From: JAUZPB01 sp050262615
GTDB taxonomy: Bacteria > Bacteroidota > Ignavibacteria > Ignavibacteriales > SURF-24
Direction of reading: 5' to 3'
Length of the DNA: 6,518 bases
Assembly (NCBI GenBank): GCA_050262615.1
Contig: JBLNEL010000493.1
Location: 1-6,518 of the forward strand
Positions within the stretch are counted from its first letter, which is position 1, and each line of letters opens with the position of its first letter. Both the position numbers and the translations under genes were made by a program. Positions 1-6,390 of the stretch are shown piece after piece. The notes under the pieces were generated by a model, which did not search any database, was not told the DNA's origin, and worked only from the letters and a program-made list of their open reading frames with translations.

Positions 1-19
1 ATAAGAAAAGAGGGGAAAG

Positions 20-1009
20 ATGGTGATAACTCTTAAGGAGAGGGCACGCGGCTGCTTTGCAGGGCTTGCTGTCGGAGATGCTCTGGGCAGTCCTACCGAG
101 GGGAAAACGCCTGATGAAATATTTGAAAAGTGGGGACGTATAACAGACTTCCTTACTGAGGATCAGGGCGGAAGTGATGATACGGAATATGCACTATTCA
201 GTGCAAAGCTGTTATTGAATAAAAAAAGAGAGCTGACACAAGCCGATGCTGCTGAAGCATGGCGCAGAGAGATAATTAAGGCAGACAATGCATATAAAGG
301 AGCAGGTTTCAGTGAGATCATGACAATTCAGAACCTGTTAAAAGGGCTGCAGCCGCCGCATACCGGGCAGCATCTGCACAGCTGGAGCGACGGACTGGCT
401 ATGCGCATTGCTCCTTATGGCATTGCTTTCTGCGGTGACCCCAATTCAGCTTCTTACTACGCTGGAATTGACGGATCTGTAAGCCATTCGGGTGAAGGAA
501 TATATAGCGGACAGGCAGCTTCAGCTGCAATTGCTATGGCAATGACAGGTGCTGAGCCTGATGAAATTATTCAGACAGCTATTGATGCAGTTCCAAAAGA
601 TTCATGGACAAGCTCGGCCTTAATAAGAGCTAAAAAAATTGGCGATGAATATGGTAATGTATGGGATGCACTCAGGCCTCTTTATGATGAACTTGCATGC
701 TCTTATTATCACTGGACGGATGTAGCTCCTGAGGCTGTAGGACTTGCTTTCGGACTTTTTACTGCGGCCAAAGGAAATTTCAGCGAAGCTGTACTGGGTG
801 CTGTAAATATCGGAAGGGATACTGATACGATAGCTGCTATTACTGGTGCTGTCTGCGGAGCATTAAACGGAATTGATCAGATACCTGAAAAATGGATCAA
901 AAGAATTTCAGTCTCACGCGGAATATGCATAAACGCAGTAAAAGGTATGAATATTATTGATACTGCTGATGAGCTTTATCTTCTGGCTGAATCATGGGGG
1001 AATAAATAA
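20..1009 (+). CDS. ADP-ribosylglycohydrolase family protein, canonical active site (gene 1 of 4)
   Basis: The 329-residue protein is a DraG/ARH-type hydrolase. This mostly alpha-helical, Mg-dependent family cleaves N- or O-glycosidic bonds to ADP-ribose or related ribosides. The expected residues are visible. The N-terminal loop GDALGSPTE lies at 19-27, with E27 matching the conserved family glutamate. The metal motif SDDTE is at 52-56, the ligand loop SDGLAMR at 123-129, SHSGEGIY with H156 at 155-162, and the C-terminal metal motif GRDTDT at 265-270. There is no signal peptide or membrane segment, so it should be cytoplasmic. Its length is slightly above that of DraG (about 295 residues). 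The ATG at 20 follows GAGGGG (10-15) at a tight 4-base spacing; the adjacent GTG at 23 is an alternative start. The stop overlaps the next gene's start by one base (TAATG), which implies translational coupling. The family call is firm, but the substrate is unknown. Confidence 0.93.
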   Translation: MVITLKERARGCFAGLAVGDALGSPTEGKTPDEIFEKWGRITDFLTEDQGGSDDTEYALFSAKLLLNKKRELTQADAAEAWRREIIKADNAYKGAGFSEIMTIQNLLKGLQPPHTGQHLHSWSDGLAMRIAPYGIAFCGDPNSASYYAGIDGSVSHSGEGIYSGQAASAAIAMAMTGAEPDEIIQTAIDAVPKDSWTSSALIRAKKIGDEYGNVWDALRPLYDELACSYYHWTDVAPEAVGLAFGLFTAAKGNFSEAVLGAVNIGRDTDTIAAITGAVCGALNGIDQIPEKWIKRISVSRGICINAVKGMNIIDTADELYLLAESWGNK

Positions 1010-2061
1010 TGAGCAATAATAAGACTTCTGCTATAAATGCAATGACAGGGCTGGCTATTGGGGATGCAATGAGCTGGCCTGCAATGTTTCACCGCAGCTT
1101 TCTATTACCCAAATGGACCAGAAGGATCCGCAGGGAGATTGATGCCGAAGCTGAAATTTATGATACAATTATCCTGCCTATGCCTTTTTCTCTTAATCAG
1201 CCCCCGGAACGTTTTAACTTTTCCCCTACTGATGATACTGAATGGGCTGCATTCTCAGCAGAAGTCATAATAAGAAGTAGTTCAGGGTCCTATGAAAATG
1301 AGATAATTGAAAGCTGGAACAGGCTGGCAAAATCTGAAACCATTATCCGCGGTGCAGTTAGCACTCAGGCAGCTTTACGTAATATCCGTAAAGGCATTAT
1401 GCCTCCTCAAAGCGGCAGGGAAAACCCGCATTACTTTGATGACAGCGCAATGCCGAGAGCTGTACCAATTGGAATTGTCTGTGCCGGTCAGCCGGATAAG
1501 GCTGCAGAGATGGCTTTAATGGATGCTTCTGTAACTAACAGTGAAGACGGTATCTGGGCTGCCCAGGCAATAGCTGTTTCAATAAGCTTACTTTGTGCAG
1601 GGAAAACAATAGATGAAGCTATAAGCTACTCAATGAAATATCTTCCGGAAGGCAGCTGGAGCAGGCGCGTTATTGATGAGGCATTTTTACTGGCTGAAAG
1701 GTCAGGCTCAATATTTTCAATTCTACCGGAGCTGAATAGTAAAATAGTAAACAGGGAGTACAGTTACGGCAATGCGGCTCCTGAAACTCTGGCCCTTACT
1801 TTCTTAATTGCAAAGCAATGCGGAGATGATCTTGAAAGGGCTTTAACAACTGCTCTGGCGTTTCCAAAATGCAGTGATACACTCCCTGCAATGATTGGTG
1901 CAATCACTGGTGCAATGATGACTGCCCCGGTAAAATTAAACAGCTGGCTTGAGTCGGTAAGATTCTTAAATGGAATCTGCATTCCTGTGCTTGCAGGAAA
2001 AGATTACCTTCTGCTTGCCGGTGAACTATCAAATATTAGTCTAAAGGATAATGTATTATGA
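1009..2061 (+). CDS. ADP-ribosylglycohydrolase-like protein with degenerate catalytic residues (gene 2 of 4)
   Basis: The 350-residue protein is clearly homologous to genes 1 and 4. It shares GLAIGDA (14-20), TDDTE (74-78), PIGIVCAG (153-160) and the C-terminal tail, including GAITGA. Several key positions differ. The N-terminal glutamate is replaced by M26 in GDAMSWPAM, the usual SHSG histidine is N177 (VTNSEDGIW), and the C-terminal GRDTDT has become PKCSDT (286-291), so the first metal-binding Asp is C288. The ligand loop reads DDSAMPR (144-150) rather than DGxAMR. It also carries an insertion of roughly 23 residues between the first loop and TDDTE, rich in Arg and ending in PFSLNQP. The reading frame is intact and the SD GGGGGA (996-1001) is well spaced, so this is not a decaying pseudogene. 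It may be a non-catalytic partner or may bind a different ligand. The ATG overlaps the stop of gene 1, and its own stop overlaps gene 3. Confidence 0.88.
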   Translation: MSNNKTSAINAMTGLAIGDAMSWPAMFHRSFLLPKWTRRIRREIDAEAEIYDTIILPMPFSLNQPPERFNFSPTDDTEWAAFSAEVIIRSSSGSYENEIIESWNRLAKSETIIRGAVSTQAALRNIRKGIMPPQSGRENPHYFDDSAMPRAVPIGIVCAGQPDKAAEMALMDASVTNSEDGIWAAQAIAVSISLLCAGKTIDEAISYSMKYLPEGSWSRRVIDEAFLLAERSGSIFSILPELNSKIVNREYSYGNAAPETLALTFLIAKQCGDDLERALTTALAFPKCSDTLPAMIGAITGAMMTAPVKLNSWLESVRFLNGICIPVLAGKDYLLLAGELSNISLKDNVL

Positions 2062-3407
2062 AGATCTCCTGGATAGGATCAGCAGACAGAATAAAACATG
2101 AACTGAAGCAATGCGGGGAAGAAGGACATGATATTTCTTTACTTAATGATGAGTGGGACCAGATCCTGATCCATATAAAAGATAAAGATGAATTAAACCG
2201 AAGAGCTGATGAATTTTATTTAAAGATTGAAAAAGCTTTCTTAATAGACGGAAAAAATAAAAATGAACCTTCCGGATGGGAGAAAATAAAAAGTCAGTCC
2301 AATTTTACTGATGATAAAATTCCTGCGTTTTCTCCAGAGTTTGTTGAGGACCGTATCTTAGGCGGCTGGCTTGGCAGGAGTGCAGGATGTCTTTTAGGCA
2401 AGCCGGTAGAAAAGACTCCAAGAGCCGGTATAAAAGAATTACTTCAATCTAATAACACCTGGCCTTTATCTGATTATGTAACAGGAATTGGAATTCCGGA
2501 AGATCTTCTTCAGAAATATCCCTGGAACAGGCATAGCGGCAAGGAAAGCCTGAAGGAAAATATCGAATGCATGACAGAAGATGATGATATGAACTATCCG
2601 ATGGTAAATCTTTATGCTGCTGAATTATACGGAGAAGCAATAACAACGGAAAATATCATTCAGTCATGGCTTGAGATGATGCCTGTACTTTCGACATTTA
2701 CAGCTGAGAGGGTTGCTTATTTAAATGTCCTAAATGGAATTCCTGTAGATGAATCTGCCCGGTACAGAAATCCCTACCGTGAATGGATCGGCGCCCAGAT
2801 AAGGGCTGACCTGTGGGGATGGATATCTCCTGCTCAGCCAAATAGAGCAGCTGATTTTGCATGGCGAGATGCATCTTTAAGTCATACAGGTAACGGGATA
2901 TACGGCGAAATATTTATTGCCTGTGCTATTGCGGCATCATTTAAGTACACGGATATGAGGGATATAATAAATGAAGCTTTGAAATTTATTCCACAAGCTT
3001 CACGGCTTTATAAAGCAATTACCTATGTATTATCACTTCCTGTTGAAGAAACTCCGTGGGAAGATGTTCTTGATCTGCTGTATGAAAAATTCGGGCAATA
3101 TCACTGGGTCCATACAATCAATAATGCAGCACTTGTTACAGCTGCTTTGATTTCCTCTAAAGGTGATTTTGAACGTGCTGTCTGTAATGTGGTTATGGGC
3201 GGATGGGATACCGACAGCAATGGAGCTACAGCAGGTTCAATCATGGGAACAATACTTGGGGCCAGTCAATTGCCTGAAAAATGGATCTCGCCGCTTAAAA
3301 ATAAGATAAGAAGCAGTATTAAGGGATTTGATAATATTACATTTACAGAGCTTGCAGAAAGGACCGTAAAAAAATCTTTTTACTTACAAAAAAAGGGGGA
3401 ACAATAG
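2058..3407 (+). CDS. Long-form ADP-ribosylglycohydrolase family protein with N-terminal extension (gene 3 of 4)
   Basis: The 449-residue protein comes from a different subfamily than its neighbours. Residues 1 to about 95 form a charged, probably helical extension (ISWIGSADRIKHELKQ near the start) with no membrane segment. The hydrolase domain follows: GRSAGCLLGKPVE (106-118, glutamate E118), EDDDM (175-179) as the first metal motif, NPYREWIGAQIRADLWGW (238-255), DASLSHTGNGIY with H276, and GGWDTDSNGAT (381-391) with D384 and D386 as the second metal motif. All expected catalytic and metal positions are present, so it should be an active hydrolase. From memory of the family, similar long proteins occur in actinobacteria near sugar-kinase or nucleoside genes, which hints at riboside metabolism; this is inference. 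The start overlaps the previous stop as ATGA, and AAAGGA (2043-2048) lies 9 bases upstream. An A7G5 run sits at its 3' end. Confidence 0.91.
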   Translation: MKISWIGSADRIKHELKQCGEEGHDISLLNDEWDQILIHIKDKDELNRRADEFYLKIEKAFLIDGKNKNEPSGWEKIKSQSNFTDDKIPAFSPEFVEDRILGGWLGRSAGCLLGKPVEKTPRAGIKELLQSNNTWPLSDYVTGIGIPEDLLQKYPWNRHSGKESLKENIECMTEDDDMNYPMVNLYAAELYGEAITTENIIQSWLEMMPVLSTFTAERVAYLNVLNGIPVDESARYRNPYREWIGAQIRADLWGWISPAQPNRAADFAWRDASLSHTGNGIYGEIFIACAIAASFKYTDMRDIINEALKFIPQASRLYKAITYVLSLPVEETPWEDVLDLLYEKFGQYHWVHTINNAALVTAALISSKGDFERAVCNVVMGGWDTDSNGATAGSIMGTILGASQLPEKWISPLKNKIRSSIKGFDNITFTELAERTVKKSFYLQKKGEQ

Positions 3408-3408
3408 A

Positions 3409-4389
3409 ATGCTTAAAGAAAATACAGTACTAAAAGATAAAGAACAACTGCTTGACCGTGCACGCGGTGCACTGGTTGGACATGCAATAGGTGATTCATT
3501 CGGCGACATTGCCCGTTCTGCTGATTACCATCTGCAGTATGGAATTACGATGGACTTTTCAGAAAAGCCTGCCCCGGGAACAGATGATACAGAATTTGCT
3601 TTAATGACAGCTCAGACGCTGATAAGGGCAAAAGGAAAATTAACAGACGCAGATGTGCTTGAAAGCTGGGAAAAACATGTCGTACCGCTTTCGGAGTTAA
3701 AGCGCGGGGGAGCAAGTGAAAGGGAAGCCGCTGCAAATATAAGGCGCGGAGTATTTCCTCCTTATTCAGGAATATATAATTCATATCACTTAAGTGACGG
3801 CGCTGCAATGCGTGTAACTCCAATTGGAATAGTTTGTGCAGGTGACCCTGCAAAGGCTGCAAAGCTTGCTGAAATTGAAGCACGCATTAGCCATTCGCGT
3901 GACGGACTCTGGGGCGCACAGTCGGTAGCTGCTGCTGTTGCTTCTGCAATGGGGGGCGATTCACTTGACCAGGTAATCAGGACCGCTATTGAAGTTACAC
4001 CTGAAGACTCATGGCTGAGGTTTACGTTCAATAAAGTTATGGCAATTATTGAAGAAAAAGTGACCCTTGAAAACGCATGGAAGCCTCTGCATGACGCTCT
4101 GTGGACAGAGTATAAAGCCGCTACTCCTGAAGCCATACCTTCAGCTTTTGCAATTCTGAAATTAACAGGCGGGGATTTCAGGCGCGGTATAATCTATAGC
4201 GGTAATTTCGGAAGAGATGCCGATACTATCTCTGCTATCGTAGGTGCAATTTGTGGAGCAATGAATGGAATTAATAATATTCCTGCTGAATGGATCGATA
4301 AGGTGCGTATAACGACCGGGGTTTGCCTTCCTTTTACAAAAGGAATGGATCTTTTTGACGTTGCTTCAGAATTGACAGATCTTATTTAA
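3409..4389 (+). CDS. ADP-ribosylglycohydrolase family protein lacking the N-terminal glutamate (gene 4 of 4)
   Basis: The 326-residue protein is a paralogue of genes 1 and 2. Visible motifs are GHAIGDSFGDIAR (24-36), GTDDTE (57-62), SDGAAMR (129-135), PIGIVCAG (138-145), SHSRDGLW with H162 (161-168) and GRDADT (268-273, with D270 and D272). Both metal motifs and the histidine are intact. The N-terminal glutamate of the GDxxGxxxE loop is R36 here, and D33 lies nearby and could possibly compensate. Activity is therefore plausible but may differ from gene 1. The tail (VRITTGVCLPFTKGMDLFDV and onward) matches the tails of genes 1 and 2, which supports origin by duplication. The ATG lies 1 bp after the stop of gene 3 and is served by GGGGGA (3395-3400) inside gene 3. 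It is the last gene of the operon, followed by a weak hairpin. Confidence 0.91.
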   Translation: MLKENTVLKDKEQLLDRARGALVGHAIGDSFGDIARSADYHLQYGITMDFSEKPAPGTDDTEFALMTAQTLIRAKGKLTDADVLESWEKHVVPLSELKRGGASEREAAANIRRGVFPPYSGIYNSYHLSDGAAMRVTPIGIVCAGDPAKAAKLAEIEARISHSRDGLWGAQSVAAAVASAMGGDSLDQVIRTAIEVTPEDSWLRFTFNKVMAIIEEKVTLENAWKPLHDALWTEYKAATPEAIPSAFAILKLTGGDFRRGIIYSGNFGRDADTISAIVGAICGAMNGINNIPAEWIDKVRITTGVCLPFTKGMDLFDVASELTDLI

Positions 4390-4394
4390 ATAGT

Positions 4395-4426
4395 AATTCC
4401 GGATATTAGTATTTCCGGTTATTTTT
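4395..4426 (+). terminator. Possible weak rho-independent terminator after the glycohydrolase operon
   Basis: Six bases after the stop of gene 4, CCGGA (4399-4403) pairs with TCCGG (4414-4418). Partial A-T pairing inside the loop and AA/TT pairing across a small bulge extend it slightly. The sequence then runs TTATTTTTAT, which gives a modest U-tract. The stem is only 5 strong base pairs, so termination may be incomplete and some read-through into the methyltransferase gene is possible. Confidence 0.45.
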
Positions 4427-4450
4427 ATATGCTGAGGATATTTTATTCTA

Positions 4451-4475
4451 TACATGCAGAATTGAATTGCATGTA
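4451..4475. promoter_or_regulatory. Perfect 8-bp inverted repeat, candidate operator upstream of the methyltransferase gene
   Basis: TACATGCA (4451-4458) and TGCATGTA (4468-4475) are exact reverse complements separated by 9 bases (GAATTGAAT). A 25-bp dyad of this layout is typical of a site for a dimeric helix-turn-helix regulator. It lies 60-84 bases before the ATG at 4535 and has no T-run after it, so it does not look like a terminator. A poor -35-like TTGAAT (4462-4467) falls inside the dyad, with a TATAAA (4488-4493) downstream at an over-long 20-bp spacing. The promoter assignment is therefore weak. No regulator gene is in the window. Confidence 0.4.
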
Positions 4476-4534
4476 AGCTGGAAAATTTATAAAAAATTAA
4501 TGAATTCTTTTTAACATCATGAAAGGAATCAGCA

Positions 4535-4984
4535 ATGAAAATAACCGGAAGTGCTCCTGTAATAGCAATCCCGACATTTATTTATCTTTTGCTGACTGTA
4601 ATTATCAGCTCTTATATGAAGCCGGCATTCAGAATAACTGAAGACCATTATACGGTTTTAGCTGCAATTGCGGCTATTATGATAATTACCGGTATAATAG
4701 GTGTAGTAAGTGTTGCCAGAAAGCTTCTGGTATGCTTTAAGCAGAAAGTCCTTATGACAGACGGTCTTTTCCGCGTGTGCCGTAATCCGATGTATGTTTC
4801 CTATATTTTATTTATTATTCCCGGAATATGTCTTTTGTTCAATTCATGGCTTGTTCTAACCACTCCTATAATTAATATCACACTTACGTTAATTTTTGTC
4901 CCAAAAGAATATGAATATCTTGAACAGACATTCGGCGATGAATACCGGCAGTATCTGGATAAGGTTTGGATCAAGTTCATTTAG
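4535..4984 (+). CDS. Small integral-membrane methyltransferase, isoprenylcysteine carboxyl methyltransferase/PEMT-like
   Basis: The 149-residue membrane protein has about four hydrophobic segments, near residues 8-27, 41-61, 89-105 and 106-122. Its C-terminal half carries the signature of the bacterial ICMT/phospholipid methyltransferase superfamily: DGLFRVCRNPMY (76-87, core RNPMY), then an acidic EYEYLE (125-130) and FGDEYRQY (133-140). In this superfamily these elements form the S-adenosylmethionine site at the membrane surface. The bacterial members mostly have unknown substrates (lipid, quinone or small-molecule carboxylates or amines), so none is assigned. AAAGGA (4522-4527) is 7 bases before the ATG and fixes the start. 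It is separated from the glycohydrolase operon by 145 bp containing a hairpin and a dyad, so it is probably a separate or only partly linked unit. The length is normal for short family members. Confidence 0.82.
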   Translation: MKITGSAPVIAIPTFIYLLLTVIISSYMKPAFRITEDHYTVLAAIAAIMIITGIIGVVSVARKLLVCFKQKVLMTDGLFRVCRNPMYVSYILFIIPGICLLFNSWLVLTTPIINITLTLIFVPKEYEYLEQTFGDEYRQYLDKVWIKFI

Positions 4985-4997
4985 AAATTGATCCGGA
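4965..4997 (+). terminator. Hairpin spanning the stop codon of the methyltransferase gene
   Basis: GGATCAA (4968-4974) pairs with TTGATCC (4988-4994). The stem is extended inward past one G/A mismatch by TTC/GAA, with loop ATTTA, and outward by two G-U pairs and one T-A pair to 4965 and 4997. The TAG stop (4982-4984) lies in the loop and inner stem. No proper T-run follows (AACTTTGAG), so it is more likely an mRNA 3'-end structure or an inefficient terminator than a strong rho-independent one. Confidence 0.4.
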
Positions 4998-5045
4998 ACT
5001 TTGAGATCTATTAAATTATGATTATTGATATTAAAATTACAAATT

Positions 5046-5059
5046 AGATAATATTATCT
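5046..5059. promoter_or_regulatory. 14-bp perfect palindrome in the spacer before the transporter gene
   Basis: AGATAATATTATCT is its own reverse complement. It sits about 145 bp before the transporter start, in the AT-rich 4985-5202 spacer, which contains no convincing open reading frame. It could be a regulator half-site pair or a chance AT-rich palindrome. A second, weaker dyad, TTTGT-AC-ACAAA, lies at 5125-5136. Confidence 0.3.
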
Positions 5060-5171
5060 TCTCCAGTATATTTGTACCTGCCTTAAAATAATTTCAAGAA
5101 ATTCAATTCAAACATTCCTAAAAATTTGTACACAAAATATTGGATGAAATCTAAGTGGTAAATTTTATAAA

Positions 5172-5182
5172 TATAATATTTG
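5172..5182 (+). promoter_or_regulatory. Candidate -10 box for the transporter gene
   Basis: TATAAT (5172-5177) is an exact match to the housekeeping -10 consensus and is followed by ATTTG. This also resembles the Bacteroidota -7 element TAnnTTTG with one mismatch. No good -35 (TTGACA-like) is found 16-18 bases upstream. A start of transcription around 5184 would leave a leader of about 19 bases before the ATG at 5203. Confidence 0.3.
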
Positions 5183-5202
5183 AACCCAATACATAATATT
5201 AA

Positions 5203-6390
5203 ATGAATGGATTAAAACAAACTACTCTTGTAAGTTCAGATAAATCTCTTTCAGGCTTTCAGGTTATACTTATGTCAGCTGCTGCAGGGGCATCGGTTGC
5301 AAATATTTATTACAATCAGCCTATTTTAAAGGAAATCAGCACTACTTTTAATATCAATGAAACCAGCGCCGGGGCGATTTCAATACTTTCACAGGTTGGA
5401 TATGGTTTAGGTCTTTTCTTTATTACACCTTTGGGAGATAAGATAAACAAAAAGAAACTGATAGTAGTCCTGCAGATCTTTTTAATGTTCTCTCTTTTTC
5501 TAATGACAATTGCTTCAGATATTGTCCAGGTATGGGTGCTGAGTGTTTTAATAAGCATATTTTCTGTGTCAGTGCAGGTTATAATGCCCATGGCAGCAGG
5601 ACTTGATCAGAAGAACCGTGGTAAGACGGTAGGTACAATATTTACAGGTATTTTAATTGGAATTCTGGCAGCAAGGGTTTTCAGCGGTTCGGTTGCCGAA
5701 TGGTTCGGATGGCGATATGTTTATGCTATCTCAGCATTTATTATTTTTGTAATGGTTTTACTTATTCAGTTCTCTCTTCCGGAAGTAAAGAATAACTTTG
5801 AGGGGAGTTACCCTGAATTGCTGATTTCATCGCTCAAACAGCTTAAAAGGTTTTCTTTACTGCGTTCGGTCTCGGCAATTGGAGCATTGCAGTTTGGAAT
5901 GTTCAGCTCTTTCTGGACTACACTAACCTTTCATCTGAGCGGACCCCCGTTTTATTTCCATAGCGATACAATTGGATTATTCGGACTTGTTGCCATTGCA
6001 GGGGCATTAATGGCTCCTGTTTTAGGTAAAAGGGCAGATGCAGGCGACAGTATAAGAGTACGCATGGCAGCAATTTTTTTAATAATAGTGAGTATACTGC
6101 TGATGATGTTTGTCTCTTCTTCAGTTATTGCACTGGTCATTGGAGTTTTATTACTGGATATCGGTGTGCAGGCAATGCAGGTTACAAATGTTGCACTGAT
6201 CTATACGTTAGATGAAACGTCGCACAGCCGTATAAATACAGTTTTTATGACTTCAGTTTTTGCTGGCGGGGCATTAGGAACTTTGGCAGGAGTTATAAGC
6301 TGGCGGCACGGGGGATGGCTGGGTGTAACCGGACAAATGCTGCTCTGGACATTATTGATTGTCTGGATATTGATAAAAAGTAAGAAGTAA
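5203..6390 (+). CDS. Major facilitator superfamily transporter (12-helix, DHA1-like)
   Basis: The 395-residue protein has the hydrophobic pattern of a 12-helix secondary transporter in the inner membrane. Diagnostic stretches include ANIYYNQP at 33-40 at the end of helix 1, and GDKINKKK (78-85) as the cytoplasmic motif-A loop between helices 2 and 3. They continue with the RGKTVGTIFTGILIGIL helix 5 region (139-155), FGWRYVY (168-174) and a C-terminal NTVFMTSVFAGGALGTLAG (345-363). This pattern belongs to the NIYYNQP group of MFS permeases, usually annotated as drug or small-molecule proton antiporters; the substrate cannot be inferred. Unlike the other five genes, it has no SD sequence before the ATG. 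That start nevertheless gives a normal cytoplasmic N-terminus of about 20 residues, and the next in-frame Met (24) would cut into helix 1. It is probably transcribed from its own promoter. Confidence 0.9.
   Translation: MNGLKQTTLVSSDKSLSGFQVILMSAAAGASVANIYYNQPILKEISTTFNINETSAGAISILSQVGYGLGLFFITPLGDKINKKKLIVVLQIFLMFSLFLMTIASDIVQVWVLSVLISIFSVSVQVIMPMAAGLDQKNRGKTVGTIFTGILIGILAARVFSGSVAEWFGWRYVYAISAFIIFVMVLLIQFSLPEVKNNFEGSYPELLISSLKQLKRFSLLRSVSAIGALQFGMFSSFWTTLTFHLSGPPFYFHSDTIGLFGLVAIAGALMAPVLGKRADAGDSIRVRMAAIFLIIVSILLMMFVSSSVIALVIGVLLLDIGVQAMQVTNVALIYTLDETSHSRINTVFMTSVFAGGALGTLAGVISWRHGGWLGVTGQMLLWTLLIVWILIKSKK

Noticed and set aside
1307..1519. Plus-strand 70-codon frame inside gene 2
   Set aside because: It is out of frame within a gene with strong family motifs, has no SD sequence and shows no domain.
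3545..4136. Overlapping reverse-strand open frames of 112 and 116 codons (3545-3883 and 3786-4136)
   Set aside because: They lie wholly opposite gene 4, which has clear family motifs. Their translations show no recognisable domain and are biased as expected for antisense readings.
20..4389. DraT/DraG nitrogenase control or a DarTG-type toxin-antitoxin system
   Set aside because: No ADP-ribosyltransferase, macrodomain protein or nitrogenase gene is present in the window. DarG uses a macrodomain, not the DraG fold seen here. A partner outside the window cannot be excluded.
5125..5136. Short dyad TTTGT-AC-ACAAA as an operator
   Set aside because: The arms are only 5 bp in AT-rich DNA and do not extend, so chance is a sufficient explanation.
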